The position numbers were made by a program, and so were the translations under genes. Under the pieces are notes generated by a model, which was not told the DNA's origin, searched no databases, and was given only the letters and a program-made list of their open reading frames with translations. Shown here in pieces: positions 1 through 8,482 of a stretch of 64,000 nucleotides of DNA. Each line of letters starts with the position of its first letter. The first letter of the stretch is position 1. Where the stretch lies: positions 248,001-312,000 of the forward strand of contig JAJDWH010000036.1 of the NCBI GenBank assembly GCA_022825705.1, read 5' to 3'. Source of the DNA: Alphaproteobacteria bacterium (GTDB taxonomy: Bacteria; Pseudomonadota; Alphaproteobacteria; TMED109).

Positions 1-17
1 TTTCAGGAGGTCCGCAC

Positions 18-1109
18 ATGCGGAATGCAATCCTTTTTGGCCTGGCGGGAGTTGCCGTCGGCGTACTGATCACGTACTTCGCGGGCGGCGGCGGCGAGCC
101 GGTTCCCCAGACGGAGGAAGCCGCGCCGGCGCCCGTCGTACAGGACACCGTGCGCTGGAAGATGGCGAGCACATTCGCCGGGTCGCTCACGCAGTTGGGA
201 TCACTCGGCATTCGGGTTCAGGATCAGGTCGAAGCCGTCTCGGACGGTGCCGTGCAGATCAAGTTCTTCGATCCCGGCGCGCTGGTGCCGGCGCTCGAGA
301 TCTTCGATGCGGTGTCCAGCGGCGGGCTCGACGCCGGCTGGTCGACGCCGGGTTACTGGGCCGGGAAGGTGCCTGCGTTACAGCTCTTTGCGGCGGTTCC
401 GTTCGGGCCGCCGGCCAACGAGTACATGGCCTGGTTCTACTTCGGCGGCGGCAAGGAGCTGTTCGAGGAAATCTACGCCCGGCACAACATCCGCGGCATC
501 CTGTGCGGCGTGATCCCGCCCGAGGCATCCGGCTGGTTCCGGCAGCCGATCGAAAGCGTGGACGACCTGCAGGGTCTGAAGATGCGGTTTTTCGGCCTGG
601 GCGCGAAGGTGATGGACCGGGTCGGTGCTTCCACGCAGCTGCTGGCGGGCGGCGACATCTTTCCAGCTCTTGAGTTGGGCACTATCGACGCGACCGAATT
701 CTCCATGCCGGCGATCGACTTGAACCTCGGTTTCTACCAGGTGGCCAAGCACTACTACTTTCCCGGCTGGCATCAGCAGTCCACGAACTTCGAGTTGATG
801 ATCAACATGGATCGCTGGAACAGCATTTCACCGCTCCGGCAGACGCAGATCGAAACGGTCTGCGGGGACAATTTCCGGCACTCGATCGCGGAGGGCGAAA
901 CCATCCAGATCGCTGCGCTCGAGGAACTGCAGCGCAAGGGCGTGACGATCCACACGTGGCCGGAAGACATGCTGGCGACGTTCCGCTCCGCCTGGGAGGA
1001 AGTCGTGGCAGCGGAGGCCGCGGCGGATGCGGACTTCGCGCGCGTCTGGGAGTCGCTAACGACGTTCCGGGAGCGGTACAAGCTCTGGCGGGATCTCGGC
1101 TACCTCTAG
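18..1109 (+). CDS. TRAP transporter substrate-binding protein (DctP family)
   Basis: Periplasmic solute-binding subunit of a tripartite ATP-independent transporter, which captures a (usually carboxylate) substrate for a DctQ/DctM permease. The 363-residue product has a short N-terminal hydrophobic segment (about residues 4-22), then the DctP fold. The family hallmark GLKMRFFGLG near residue 188 carries the Arg that normally salt-bridges the substrate carboxylate, followed by the conserved LGTIDATEF stretch. The ATG is preceded by a strong AGGAGG at positions 6-11. No lipobox follows the hydrophobic segment, so it may be an uncleaved anchor or an unusual signal peptide. The permease genes are not downstream and would have to lie left of the window. 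The substrate cannot be told from sequence. Confidence 0.9.
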   Translation: MRNAILFGLAGVAVGVLITYFAGGGGEPVPQTEEAAPAPVVQDTVRWKMASTFAGSLTQLGSLGIRVQDQVEAVSDGAVQIKFFDPGALVPALEIFDAVSSGGLDAGWSTPGYWAGKVPALQLFAAVPFGPPANEYMAWFYFGGGKELFEEIYARHNIRGILCGVIPPEASGWFRQPIESVDDLQGLKMRFFGLGAKVMDRVGASTQLLAGGDIFPALELGTIDATEFSMPAIDLNLGFYQVAKHYYFPGWHQQSTNFELMINMDRWNSISPLRQTQIETVCGDNFRHSIAEGETIQIAALEELQRKGVTIHTWPEDMLATFRSAWEEVVAAEAAADADFARVWESLTTFRERYKLWRDLGYL

Positions 1110-1115
1110 TCCGTA

Positions 1116-1913
1116 TCAGCGATCGGTCGCGACCGTGTTCTGCCCGGACACGTCGCGACCGCGCACCTGGTACAGGTCCCGCTTCGCGAACTGGACGGCG
1201 CCCGATCGCTCTTCCAGGATCTTGCCGAGTTCACGGTCCCACACCGACGTCGTCGGCATGTAGCGGCAGACGAATCCGGCCCGCCGCCGGCCCGACCGGT
1301 TCGGCGCGCTGCCGTGCGCCAGGAAGACATCGTGAAAGGAGATCTGGCCGGCCTCGAGGACAATGTCGCGCGCGGTCGTGTAGTCGACCGACGGATCGCA
1401 CAACTCCTCGTTCAGGGTGATGTCCTCGCCCTTGCGCCGGTGATGCTGGAGGATCTGGCGGCCGCGATGGGTGCCCGGAAGCACGCGCAGGCAGCCGTTT
1501 TCCGGCGAGGCGTCGTCGATTGCGATCCAGGCCGAACAGCTGGCAAGCGGGCGAATGGGCCAGTACTCCCCGTCTTGGTGCCAGGGCGTTTCCTTGCCCA
1601 CGCTCGCGGGTTTCCCGAACACCGTGGAGCCCCAGAGCAGAAAGTCGGGCCCGATCAGCTGCTCCACCATGTCGAGCACCTCGGGGATGCGGGCGAATTC
1701 CAGCCAGGCGTCGTCGCCTTCGAGTCCCTGCGTGCCCGCCTTCCGGAGGTGCGGGCAAAACATGTTGTCGCTGGTCATGTGGCCGTTGGCGTCGACAAGC
1801 CTGTCGAGCGCCCTGCGCATCGCTTCGATGGTCTCGGCGGGCAAGCGCCAGTCGGCGGTGACGTGGCCGTCGCGCCGGTAGGCTTCCACCTGCCCATCTG
1901 AAAGTCCTGCCAC
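1116..1913 (-). CDS. Phytanoyl-CoA dioxygenase (PhyH) family protein
   Basis: Fe(II)/2-oxoglutarate-dependent oxygenase, a cupin-fold enzyme that hydroxylates small organic substrates. The HxD pair in WHQDGEYW, the distal His in FLAHGSAPN and the downstream Arg-rich GFVCRYMP strand make up the 2-His-1-carboxylate iron site and a 2-oxoglutarate-binding Arg. The GTG start at 1913 is chosen because GGGAGG sits 6-7 bases upstream; a longer reading to 2009 adds an Arg-rich tail unlike the family. Length 265 aa is normal. It ends 6 bases from the convergent TRAP binding-protein gene. The NosR-like gene lies upstream on the same strand, but 286 bases separate them, so cotranscription is uncertain. 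The substrate is unknown. Confidence 0.88.
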   Translation of the reverse strand: MAGLSDGQVEAYRRDGHVTADWRLPAETIEAMRRALDRLVDANGHMTSDNMFCPHLRKAGTQGLEGDDAWLEFARIPEVLDMVEQLIGPDFLLWGSTVFGKPASVGKETPWHQDGEYWPIRPLASCSAWIAIDDASPENGCLRVLPGTHRGRQILQHHRRKGEDITLNEELCDPSVDYTTARDIVLEAGQISFHDVFLAHGSAPNRSGRRRAGFVCRYMPTTSVWDRELGKILEERSGAVQFAKRDLYQVRGRDVSGQNTVATDR

Positions 1914-2199
1914 GGCGTCCTCCCGCCAGCGCCGGCACCGATTCCGCCGCAACCTGGGCCGTCCGGACGCTGGTGTGGGAAGGTAGGTCAGATGCGCCGG
2001 CGGGCGCAAGCTCGGAAATCCCGGAAGCGAAGCGCCCGGCCGGCGTCTTCGGGCGGCGGCGCGGGTCCGGCTCGCCGTCTCGGTGGCGGGGCGTCGGGCG
2101 CACTCTTAGGGGGCTGCCGGAGGCCTCGACTAGAGCCGGAGCTGGCCCGCCAACACGAGCGCGAAATCCAGCACGCCGCCGGCAAGGGTGCGGCCGGCT

Positions 2200-4443
2200 T
2201 CAGTCCTTGACGGCTGCCACCGCTGGCGTGGCGCCGACCGTCATGTCCGGCGCGACCTGTCGACGCCGTGCCCGGACCAGTGGCGGGCACACGTGCTCGT
2301 CGTGGTAGATCACCTGGCAGTCAAGGCAGTAGAAGCACTCGTCCATGCGGATCGAGCCGTTGGGTGCGATCGCGTTGATCGGGCACCGTCGCGCGCACAG
2401 CTGGCACGGGGAGCCGCACTCGTCGCGGCGCTTCAGGGGATTGCGGATCCGCAACTTGCCGCCGATGGCCAGTGCCGCGCCGAGCGGGCAAAGAAACCGG
2501 CAGAAGAAACGCTCGATGAACACTCCTGCCACCAGCAGCCCGCCGGCATAGAGGACGAACGGCCATGCCCGGTCAAACCGCAGTGAAATGGCGGTCTTGA
2601 AGGGTTCGACTTCCGAGGCGATGCCCGCCAGGTCCATGTCGTGGAATGACAGTGCGACCAGGACGGCCAGGACCACGTATTTCACCGGCCAAAGCCACTG
2701 ATGCGCCCGATAGCTCGGCACGAACTGCCGGATTCGCAGCGCCTGTGCCGCCTTGCCGAGCAGTTCCTGGAGCGCGCCGAAAGGACAGAGCCAGCCGCAG
2801 TAGATTCCGCGGCCAAACAGGAAGAACGTGACTAGGACGAACACCGCGAGAAGCACGATCAGGGGATCCGACAGCAGGACGGCGAGCCCGGTCTGGGAAA
2901 CCGCCGACTGCAGCCATGTCAGGATGTTCAGAATGGTGACCTGGGCACCTGCGTACCAGCCCATCCAGACCAGCACGAAGCCGAGGAACCCGAGCCGGAC
3001 CCACTGCAGCAGGACCGGCCTCCGGGACAACCTGCCATGGATTGCCAGGATGCCGCTTAGGACCACCAGAGACGTCACGAGAATGGCGATGTTGACGCGC
3101 TGGGCGTCCCATGCGGCTACCCAGACCGGCGCGTCGTGATCAGCCGCGAGCACTTCGGTATTGGTTGGCAGCAGCACAAATTGGTCGTCCAGCATGTAAT
3201 CCAGCCCGAACCAGGCCCCGTTGGTTCCCTCCTGATCCTCCACCAGCACTTCCAGCGTCCAGGGTTTGACCGGGTCGATACCGGTCTCGGCCGGAATCCA
3301 GTAGAGACCGATCTCGCCGAAGTCCGGCTTGTCCGTTCCGTGGAGGAACCCGAGATAGCGATAGCGGTCCTTGCTGAGCTCAAAGGTCTGGCCCGCCTGC
3401 AGCAGGCGCAGACGACGAAACGGACCGCTCGACAGATGTCGCTCGCCATCGACGGAGTACGGGCCGATCGTCATGATGCAGAGCATGAGATCGTTCGGGT
3501 TGCGCCCGCTGACGAACAGGTCGTGCCACGTGTTCCCGAGCAGGTTCCGGCCGACCGTCGGCGTCAATGCCGGGCCGGCGTAGATGTCCAGCAGCAGGTC
3601 CTCCGGGAACGGCGGGGCGGCGGCGCGGCTCGCGCGTTCGTTGGCATAGACGTAGAGATCGGCTGCACCCATGCCACTTGCGGACAGATCGGGCTCCGCG
3701 ACACCAGCCGCTGCCGCCGCGTCCTTCGAAATCCGCAGCCGCCCGATCGTGTCCTGGTCAACCAACGCGTCGAAACGCATGGGGTTGAAAGTCACGATGT
3801 CGAGGACCGGTTGATCGTGCAGGCGGATGCCCTTGGCCCGGGCAACAATCCGGGCGGCTCGGAGGATCGCCTCGTTGAACAGTACGGCGCTGATCGTGGC
3901 CGAAGAGATACCGTCGATGGAGCCGGGCTCACTGGACTGGGTCAGCTGGACCCGCAGCGGTGCCCGAATGTCGACGTCCACATACTGGCGCGCAAACCGG
4001 GGCACCAAGTCCTGCAGCATGATGAGGTCGATGATCGGTTCGCGATGTGCGACCACCCGGGCCCCGGCGAGTGTCCCGTCGAGCCGCAGGCCGACGGCGA
4101 TCAGGAACTCGAGCGACGAAAACCCGAGTGATTCCGTGATGTCCCGGGTTACAAACACGTACCCCTGCAAGACGCCGCCGGCCAATACGGGAGCCACGGG
4201 CGGCTCACTTTCCAACGGCTCGACGGCATCGGCGTCCGTGAAGAGCTCCCGCACCAGCTCAACCGACAGCCAGTTCGCGCCCAGCCCCGGGGTAAAGGCC
4301 TCCAAGGGCACGGGATAAGCCTCGCCCTCAGCGTATCCCTCGAGCTTGGTAGGCGTGGAGTCGTCGGCGTGAACACCGGCTGGCAACGTGCTCAGGGCCG
4401 AGGCTGCGAGCACAACTGCGTAGACGAATCGAAGTGCCCGCAT
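2200..4443 (-). CDS. NosR/NirI-like FMN-binding polyferredoxin membrane protein
   Basis: Membrane flavo/iron-sulfur protein of the NosR type, which in denitrifiers passes electrons from quinol toward N2O reductase. The 747-aa product has a signal peptide (MRALRFVYAVVLAASAL...), then an FMN_bind domain. A GISSATIS motif near residue 180 resembles the site where FMN is covalently attached to Thr. A second periplasmic region and several membrane helices follow, with the two CxxxCP motifs CGWLCP and CRFLCP. Two ferredoxin-like clusters are at the C-terminus (CGSPCQLCARRCP and CFYCLDCQ). The ATG at 4443 has GGGAG at 8 bases; longer starts exist. No nosZ, nosD or other nos gene lies in the window, so nitrous oxide respiration is not established; the protein may serve another periplasmic reductase. 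Confidence 0.85.
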   Translation of the reverse strand: MRALRFVYAVVLAASALSTLPAGVHADDSTPTKLEGYAEGEAYPVPLEAFTPGLGANWLSVELVRELFTDADAVEPLESEPPVAPVLAGGVLQGYVFVTRDITESLGFSSLEFLIAVGLRLDGTLAGARVVAHREPIIDLIMLQDLVPRFARQYVDVDIRAPLRVQLTQSSEPGSIDGISSATISAVLFNEAILRAARIVARAKGIRLHDQPVLDIVTFNPMRFDALVDQDTIGRLRISKDAAAAAGVAEPDLSASGMGAADLYVYANERASRAAAPPFPEDLLLDIYAGPALTPTVGRNLLGNTWHDLFVSGRNPNDLMLCIMTIGPYSVDGERHLSSGPFRRLRLLQAGQTFELSKDRYRYLGFLHGTDKPDFGEIGLYWIPAETGIDPVKPWTLEVLVEDQEGTNGAWFGLDYMLDDQFVLLPTNTEVLAADHDAPVWVAAWDAQRVNIAILVTSLVVLSGILAIHGRLSRRPVLLQWVRLGFLGFVLVWMGWYAGAQVTILNILTWLQSAVSQTGLAVLLSDPLIVLLAVFVLVTFFLFGRGIYCGWLCPFGALQELLGKAAQALRIRQFVPSYRAHQWLWPVKYVVLAVLVALSFHDMDLAGIASEVEPFKTAISLRFDRAWPFVLYAGGLLVAGVFIERFFCRFLCPLGAALAIGGKLRIRNPLKRRDECGSPCQLCARRCPINAIAPNGSIRMDECFYCLDCQVIYHDEHVCPPLVRARRRQVAPDMTVGATPAVAAVKD

Positions 4444-4696
4444 GGACATGACTCCCGGTGCAGTCACGGACGCCGGTCTGAAACCCGCGAGGGTGTGGCA
4501 CGCGGGAGCGCGTCAACGGTCCGCCGCCGCCTCGAACCATAGTCGTTCATCGGCCCGCTTGGGATGCTTTGATCGTTGGGTACTGTGACTGCAGGATCAG
4601 CCACGCCCTGTTCGCGGTGCCAGTATGCTTGGTTCGCTACCCGGCACCTGCCGCCCCACGACGGACATTCAGGTGGCGATCGGGGAGGGTCAGGCC

Positions 4697-5692
4697 ATGG
4701 CAACGGACCTGCTGTTTGGCATCCAGACCAACGGAATCAAACACACGCATGCCGATCCGATGCCGGAGATCGATACCAGGTTCCGGATGGTCCGGGACGC
4801 CGGCGTGTTCGACTACGTTGACAAGACCCCGGCGCCGGGCGAGGTGAGGGAGTTCCTGGCGGCGAGAGACCGGTACGGGATTCCGGTGCGGGCCGGCGGT
4901 TGGTTCTACGCGTTGGGCCGCGACGAGGATCTGCTCGTCCGCAATCTGGAGGTTGGTCGGGAACTGGGCTCGCTGGTGCACAACGTGCAGTTCCTGGCGA
5001 ATCATGCCGATGGCCACGAGGTGACGGACGATGAAGTGGTCAGCGCCTGCTTGCGGGCTGCCGAGGCAGGAGACCGGATTGGCGTCACGCCATGTTTCGA
5101 GGTTCACGTCAACATGTGGTCGGAGGATTTCCGTCGCGTGGAGTCCGTGGGGCGATCGGTCGAGTCGCACGGCGTGCCGTTCAACATGACGCTCGACCAC
5201 AGCCACGTGATTTTCAAGATCGACAACCCGGAAGAACAGGATATCGGCGGGATCCGTGAAGCGGTGGCCGCGGGCGAAGTCGTGCTGGATCCGTACGCGC
5301 CGGGAAACGTTTGCCAGCGCTGGATCGATTTCGGCTGGGTGCGCCACTGCCATGCTCGTGCCGCGGTTCCCAACAATCCGAAGAATGTCGCTGCGGTCGA
5401 TGAGGACGGGAACCCCGGTCGGGGAATCCAGTATCCGTTCAAGCAGCCGGCACCCGGCGAATATCACGCCGAATGGCGGGAAGCTGCCCTGGAGCCGTGG
5501 AAGGAAGTCATCCGGACCCTGTTGCGGCACCACGCTGCCGATGACGCGGCGACGCTTGGCCAGATTTCGACCGAGTTCATTCCCAACTTGGACTACGGCG
5601 AGGGATGTCAGTACTCGTTGTTCGAGCAGGCCATCGCCTGTGTGGAATGGATGCGCGCCACCTGGGCCGAACTGCGCCCGACTACCCACTGA
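4697..5692 (+). CDS. Xylose-isomerase-like TIM-barrel protein
   Basis: Resembles sugar isomerase/epimerase-like TIM barrels (xylose-isomerase-like AP endonuclease 2 superfamily), 331 aa. Conserved acidic and histidine residues lie at strand ends: PCFEVHVNMWSED, NMTLDHSHV and FIPNLDYGEG, as expected for a divalent-metal site. The ATG at 4697 is preferred over an upstream in-frame start because a GGGGAGGG stretch precedes it and the 24 extra residues look unrelated. It is followed 24 bases later by an enolase-superfamily gene and then a maleylacetate-reductase-like gene, so it probably belongs to a catabolic operon for a sugar acid or ring-derived acid. No specific reaction can be assigned. Confidence 0.7.
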   Translation: MATDLLFGIQTNGIKHTHADPMPEIDTRFRMVRDAGVFDYVDKTPAPGEVREFLAARDRYGIPVRAGGWFYALGRDEDLLVRNLEVGRELGSLVHNVQFLANHADGHEVTDDEVVSACLRAAEAGDRIGVTPCFEVHVNMWSEDFRRVESVGRSVESHGVPFNMTLDHSHVIFKIDNPEEQDIGGIREAVAAGEVVLDPYAPGNVCQRWIDFGWVRHCHARAAVPNNPKNVAAVDEDGNPGRGIQYPFKQPAPGEYHAEWREAALEPWKEVIRTLLRHHAADDAATLGQISTEFIPNLDYGEGCQYSLFEQAIACVEWMRATWAELRPTTH

Positions 5693-5716
5693 ACGGCCGT
5701 TCCGGCTGGAGGACCC

Positions 5717-6826
5717 ATGAAGATCACCGACGTCACCATCACGCTGTTTCAGTGGGACGACATTCCCGCCACGTCCTACAACCGCCACACCGGGATATTT
5801 GGCGGCACCAGCGAGATGGGATTGGTGACGATTCACACCGACGAAGGCCTTGAGGGACATGCGTTCCTGGGGTCTGCGCTCGACGGCGCGCACGCCGACG
5901 GCCCCGATTTCGTCCGCCACCTGAAGCCGCTCTTGATGGAGCGAAATCCGCTCGACCGTGAACGGCTGTACGACGACCTCTGCCACCGGAACCGCGCCGT
6001 GGCCTGGCGAGCCATCGGCGCAGCGGACATCGCGCTGTGGGACCTCGCCGGGAAGGCGGCCGGGTTGCCCGTGCACCAGTTGATCGGCACGTATCGGCAC
6101 AGTGTGCCGGCGTACGCGTCGTCAGCGGTGCTGCCATCAAAGGAGGCCTACGCCGAGGAAGCCGTGCGGATCAAGGAGGCCGGGTGGGCGGCCTACAAGA
6201 TTCACCCGCCCACACGCTGGGCGGAAGACATCGAGGTGTGCCGCGCCGTGCGGCAGGCCGTCGGGGACGATTACCGTGTCATGCTGGATTCGACCTGGAG
6301 TTACTCTTTCCAGCACGCGATCCGCGTCGGGCGCGCCATCGAGGAGCTCGGGTTCTATTGGTACGAGGATCCGCTTGCCGACGACGATATCTACAATTGC
6401 GTCAAGCTTCGGGAAAAGCTGAACATTCCCCTCATGGCGACCGAGTACTCGCCCGGCGGGTTCACGGCCTACGTCCCGTGGATCATGATGCGGGCGACCG
6501 ATTACCTGCGCGGCGACGTGGCGGTCAAGGGCGGAATTACCGGCATTCTGAAGACCGCGCATCTGGCTGAGGCGTTCGGGATGAACTACGAGGTTCACCA
6601 TGGCGGCAACTCACACAACAACTGGGCCAATCTGCACGTGATCGCCGCCATTCCCAACACGGAGTTCTTCGAGGTGCTGCTGCCGGCGGATGCCCAGAAG
6701 TACGGTCTCGTCGAGGACTTGAACCCGGACTCAGAAGGTCTCGTCTATCCGCCGAGCCGGCCCGGGATCGGCGCTGAGATCGACTTCGATCTGATCGAAC
6801 GCAAGCAGACCGCCGTCCTCAGCTGA
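5717..6826 (+). CDS. Enolase superfamily (mandelate racemase/muconate lactonizing type) enzyme
   Basis: Member of the enolase superfamily, 369 aa; these enzymes abstract a proton next to a carboxylate to racemise, cycloisomerise or dehydrate acids. The N-terminal capping domain is followed by the barrel. Visible catalytic elements are K161-x-H163 (YKIHPP), metal ligands D191 (LDSTW), E217 (WYEDP) and E243 (ATEYS), and a late His at H294/H295 (EVHHGG), which may pair with Asp267 as in the mandelate racemase subgroup. KxH in place of the commoner KxK suggests sugar-acid dehydratase chemistry, but that is inference. It lies 24 bases after the TIM-barrel gene and 30 bases before the maleylacetate-reductase-like gene, all on one strand. 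Confidence 0.87.
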   Translation: MKITDVTITLFQWDDIPATSYNRHTGIFGGTSEMGLVTIHTDEGLEGHAFLGSALDGAHADGPDFVRHLKPLLMERNPLDRERLYDDLCHRNRAVAWRAIGAADIALWDLAGKAAGLPVHQLIGTYRHSVPAYASSAVLPSKEAYAEEAVRIKEAGWAAYKIHPPTRWAEDIEVCRAVRQAVGDDYRVMLDSTWSYSFQHAIRVGRAIEELGFYWYEDPLADDDIYNCVKLREKLNIPLMATEYSPGGFTAYVPWIMMRATDYLRGDVAVKGGITGILKTAHLAEAFGMNYEVHHGGNSHNNWANLHVIAAIPNTEFFEVLLPADAQKYGLVEDLNPDSEGLVYPPSRPGIGAEIDFDLIERKQTAVLS

Positions 6827-6856
6827 GCCGCGGACCGGTTGCGGGAGCCACGCGGA

Positions 6857-7927
6857 GTGGAGAAGTTCGTCCACATCGGTCTTCCCGGCCGGGTGGTGTA
6901 TGGCCCCGGCGCGCTCGGCACCCTGGGCGACGAGATCAGCCGGCTCGGAGTCTCCCGGGCCATGGTCTGCTGCACGCCCGGCCGACGTGCGGTGGCGGAA
7001 GAGCTGGCCGGGCGTTTCCACGGACAGATCGGCGCCGTCTGCGCCGAGGCCCGCACGCACGTTCCCGTCGAGGTCGTCGCGGTCGCGCGCAAGGCGGCCC
7101 GGCAAGCCGCGGCGGACGGGTTGGTGGCCTACGGGGGCGGGTCCGCCATCGGACTCGCCAAGATGATTGCCCACACGGCGGACATCCCGATCATCGCCGT
7201 CCCGACTACGTTCTCCGGCTCCGAGTCGACCAACCTGGAAGGCATGCTGGAAGACGGCGTGAAGCGGCTGCATCAGTCGGAGCGGATGCTGCCGGTGACC
7301 ATCATCTACGATCCCGAACTCGTGCGCGGCCTGCCGCTGGAAGTTGCCATTCCAAGCGGCTTCAACGCGATCGCGCATGCCGTCGAGGCGTTCTACAGCC
7401 CCGGCGCCAATCCCTTCGCCTCGCTGCTGGCCGAGGAAGGGCTGGGCATGATGGCGCGGGCACTCGAACGCCTGGCAGACGATTCGGGCAGCCTGGACGG
7501 ATGGGGCCTCGGCCTTCGTGCGGCCTGGTTATGCGGACAACCGATCGTGTCTGCCGGCATCGCGCTCCATCACAAGGCGGCCCACGTGGTCGGCGGGAGC
7601 TGGGGGTTGTCGCACGCCGACACGCACACGGCTCTCCTGCCCCACGCCATCGCGTACAACGCGGCCGCCGCCCCAGACGCGATGACCCGCATCAGTCGGG
7701 CGCTCGGTACCCCCGACACGCATCCAGCGAACAGTATGTTCGACCTTATGCGAAGGGTCGGCGCCCCCTTGGCCCTGCGGGACCTAGGCTTTCCCGAAAC
7801 GGGAATCGAACAGGCGGTCGCGATGATCCTCGCCGCCCCGTGCGAAAATCCTCGACCGCTCGCGGCCGTGCCGCTGCGGGCCATGCTCGAAAACGCCTGG
7901 CGAGGAACGGCACCTGCATCCGTGTGA
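6857..7927 (+). CDS. Maleylacetate reductase-like iron-type alcohol dehydrogenase
   Basis: Belongs to the Fe-type alcohol dehydrogenase fold, closest by motif to maleylacetate reductase, which reduces maleylacetate to 3-oxoadipate with NAD(P)H in hydroxyquinol and chloroaromatic breakdown. The glycine-rich AYGGGSAIGLAK motif binds the nucleotide. The stretches SGFNAIAHAVEAFYSP and HHKAAHVVGGSWGLSHADTHT match the reductase. Length 356 aa is typical. The GTG start at 6857 has GGGAG 9 bases upstream; a TTG 18 bases earlier is possible. It ends a same-strand run with an enolase-superfamily and a TIM-barrel gene. No ring-cleavage dioxygenase is adjacent, so the source of its substrate is unclear. 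Confidence 0.85.
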   Translation: MEKFVHIGLPGRVVYGPGALGTLGDEISRLGVSRAMVCCTPGRRAVAEELAGRFHGQIGAVCAEARTHVPVEVVAVARKAARQAAADGLVAYGGGSAIGLAKMIAHTADIPIIAVPTTFSGSESTNLEGMLEDGVKRLHQSERMLPVTIIYDPELVRGLPLEVAIPSGFNAIAHAVEAFYSPGANPFASLLAEEGLGMMARALERLADDSGSLDGWGLGLRAAWLCGQPIVSAGIALHHKAAHVVGGSWGLSHADTHTALLPHAIAYNAAAAPDAMTRISRALGTPDTHPANSMFDLMRRVGAPLALRDLGFPETGIEQAVAMILAAPCENPRPLAAVPLRAMLENAWRGTAPASV

Positions 7928-7951
7928 GCGGGCCAAGGCGGTGACGAGTGT

Positions 7952-8356
7952 TCAGGCGGTAGCGGTCCCGGTCTCCAGGCGCGTCTGATCGAACACGATT
8001 TCGATCTTCACGCCGTCGGGGTCCACGATAAACAGCTGACGAAATCGCCCGTCCGGGGTCACGCGCTCGTCGAACGCGATGCTTCTCGCAGTCAGCTCGG
8101 CTTTCGCGGCCTCGGGCGAACCCGCGCCGGCAATCGCGAAATGGTCGACCGCCCCGGTGGGATTCTCCGCCGGCCGACCGGTCACCAGATGCACGACGGC
8201 ATGTCCGGCAAGCGCCAGCCAGGCCCCGTCGAACTTGAACGGGGGCCGCCAGTCGGCAAGTTCCAATCCGAGCACACCGCGATAGAACGCCAACGAAGCG
8301 TCAAGATCTCGGGTGCAAACGGTCACATGGTCGAGAGAGCGTAGCTGGACTGCCAT
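7952..8356 (-). CDS. VOC (glyoxalase/bleomycin resistance/dioxygenase) superfamily protein
   Basis: Small vicinal-oxygen-chelate fold protein of 134 aa. The paired beta-alpha-beta-beta-beta modules show in LDHVTVCTRDLDASLAFYRG at the N-terminus and in VDHFAIAG and FIVDPDGVKIEIVF at the C-terminus. Candidate metal ligands are His in LDHV, His in VVHLV, His in VDHF and Glu in IEIVF. The ATG at 8356 is preceded by GGGAGG and is preferred over a GTG/ATG further upstream. It is convergent with the maleylacetate-reductase-like gene (24 bases between stops). Function could be isomerase, lyase or dioxygenase; the nearby catabolic genes suggest a catabolic role only weakly. Confidence 0.85.
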   Translation of the reverse strand: MAVQLRSLDHVTVCTRDLDASLAFYRGVLGLELADWRPPFKFDGAWLALAGHAVVHLVTGRPAENPTGAVDHFAIAGAGSPEAAKAELTARSIAFDERVTPDGRFRQLFIVDPDGVKIEIVFDQTRLETGTATA

Positions 8357-8482
8357 ACCGGCCTCCCAATCGCAGGTCGGGGTCAGACAAGCATAGTGCA
8401 TGCGGCAGGCAGTGGCGGCGGACGGAGTGCTCGGCTATACGGGTCCCTGTCGCTACCGGCAGTTCCCTTCCGAGTGAGTTCT

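Noticed and set aside
1121-1134. Palindrome CGGTCGCGACCG near the TRAP/PhyH convergence
   Set aside because: Lies in coding sequence at the end of the PhyH gene, short, with no T-run; not a credible terminator.
4637-6100. 487-codon minus-strand open frame opposite the TIM-barrel and enolase-superfamily genes
   Set aside because: Antisense shadow of two clearly coding genes in high-GC DNA; no start signal or family motif.
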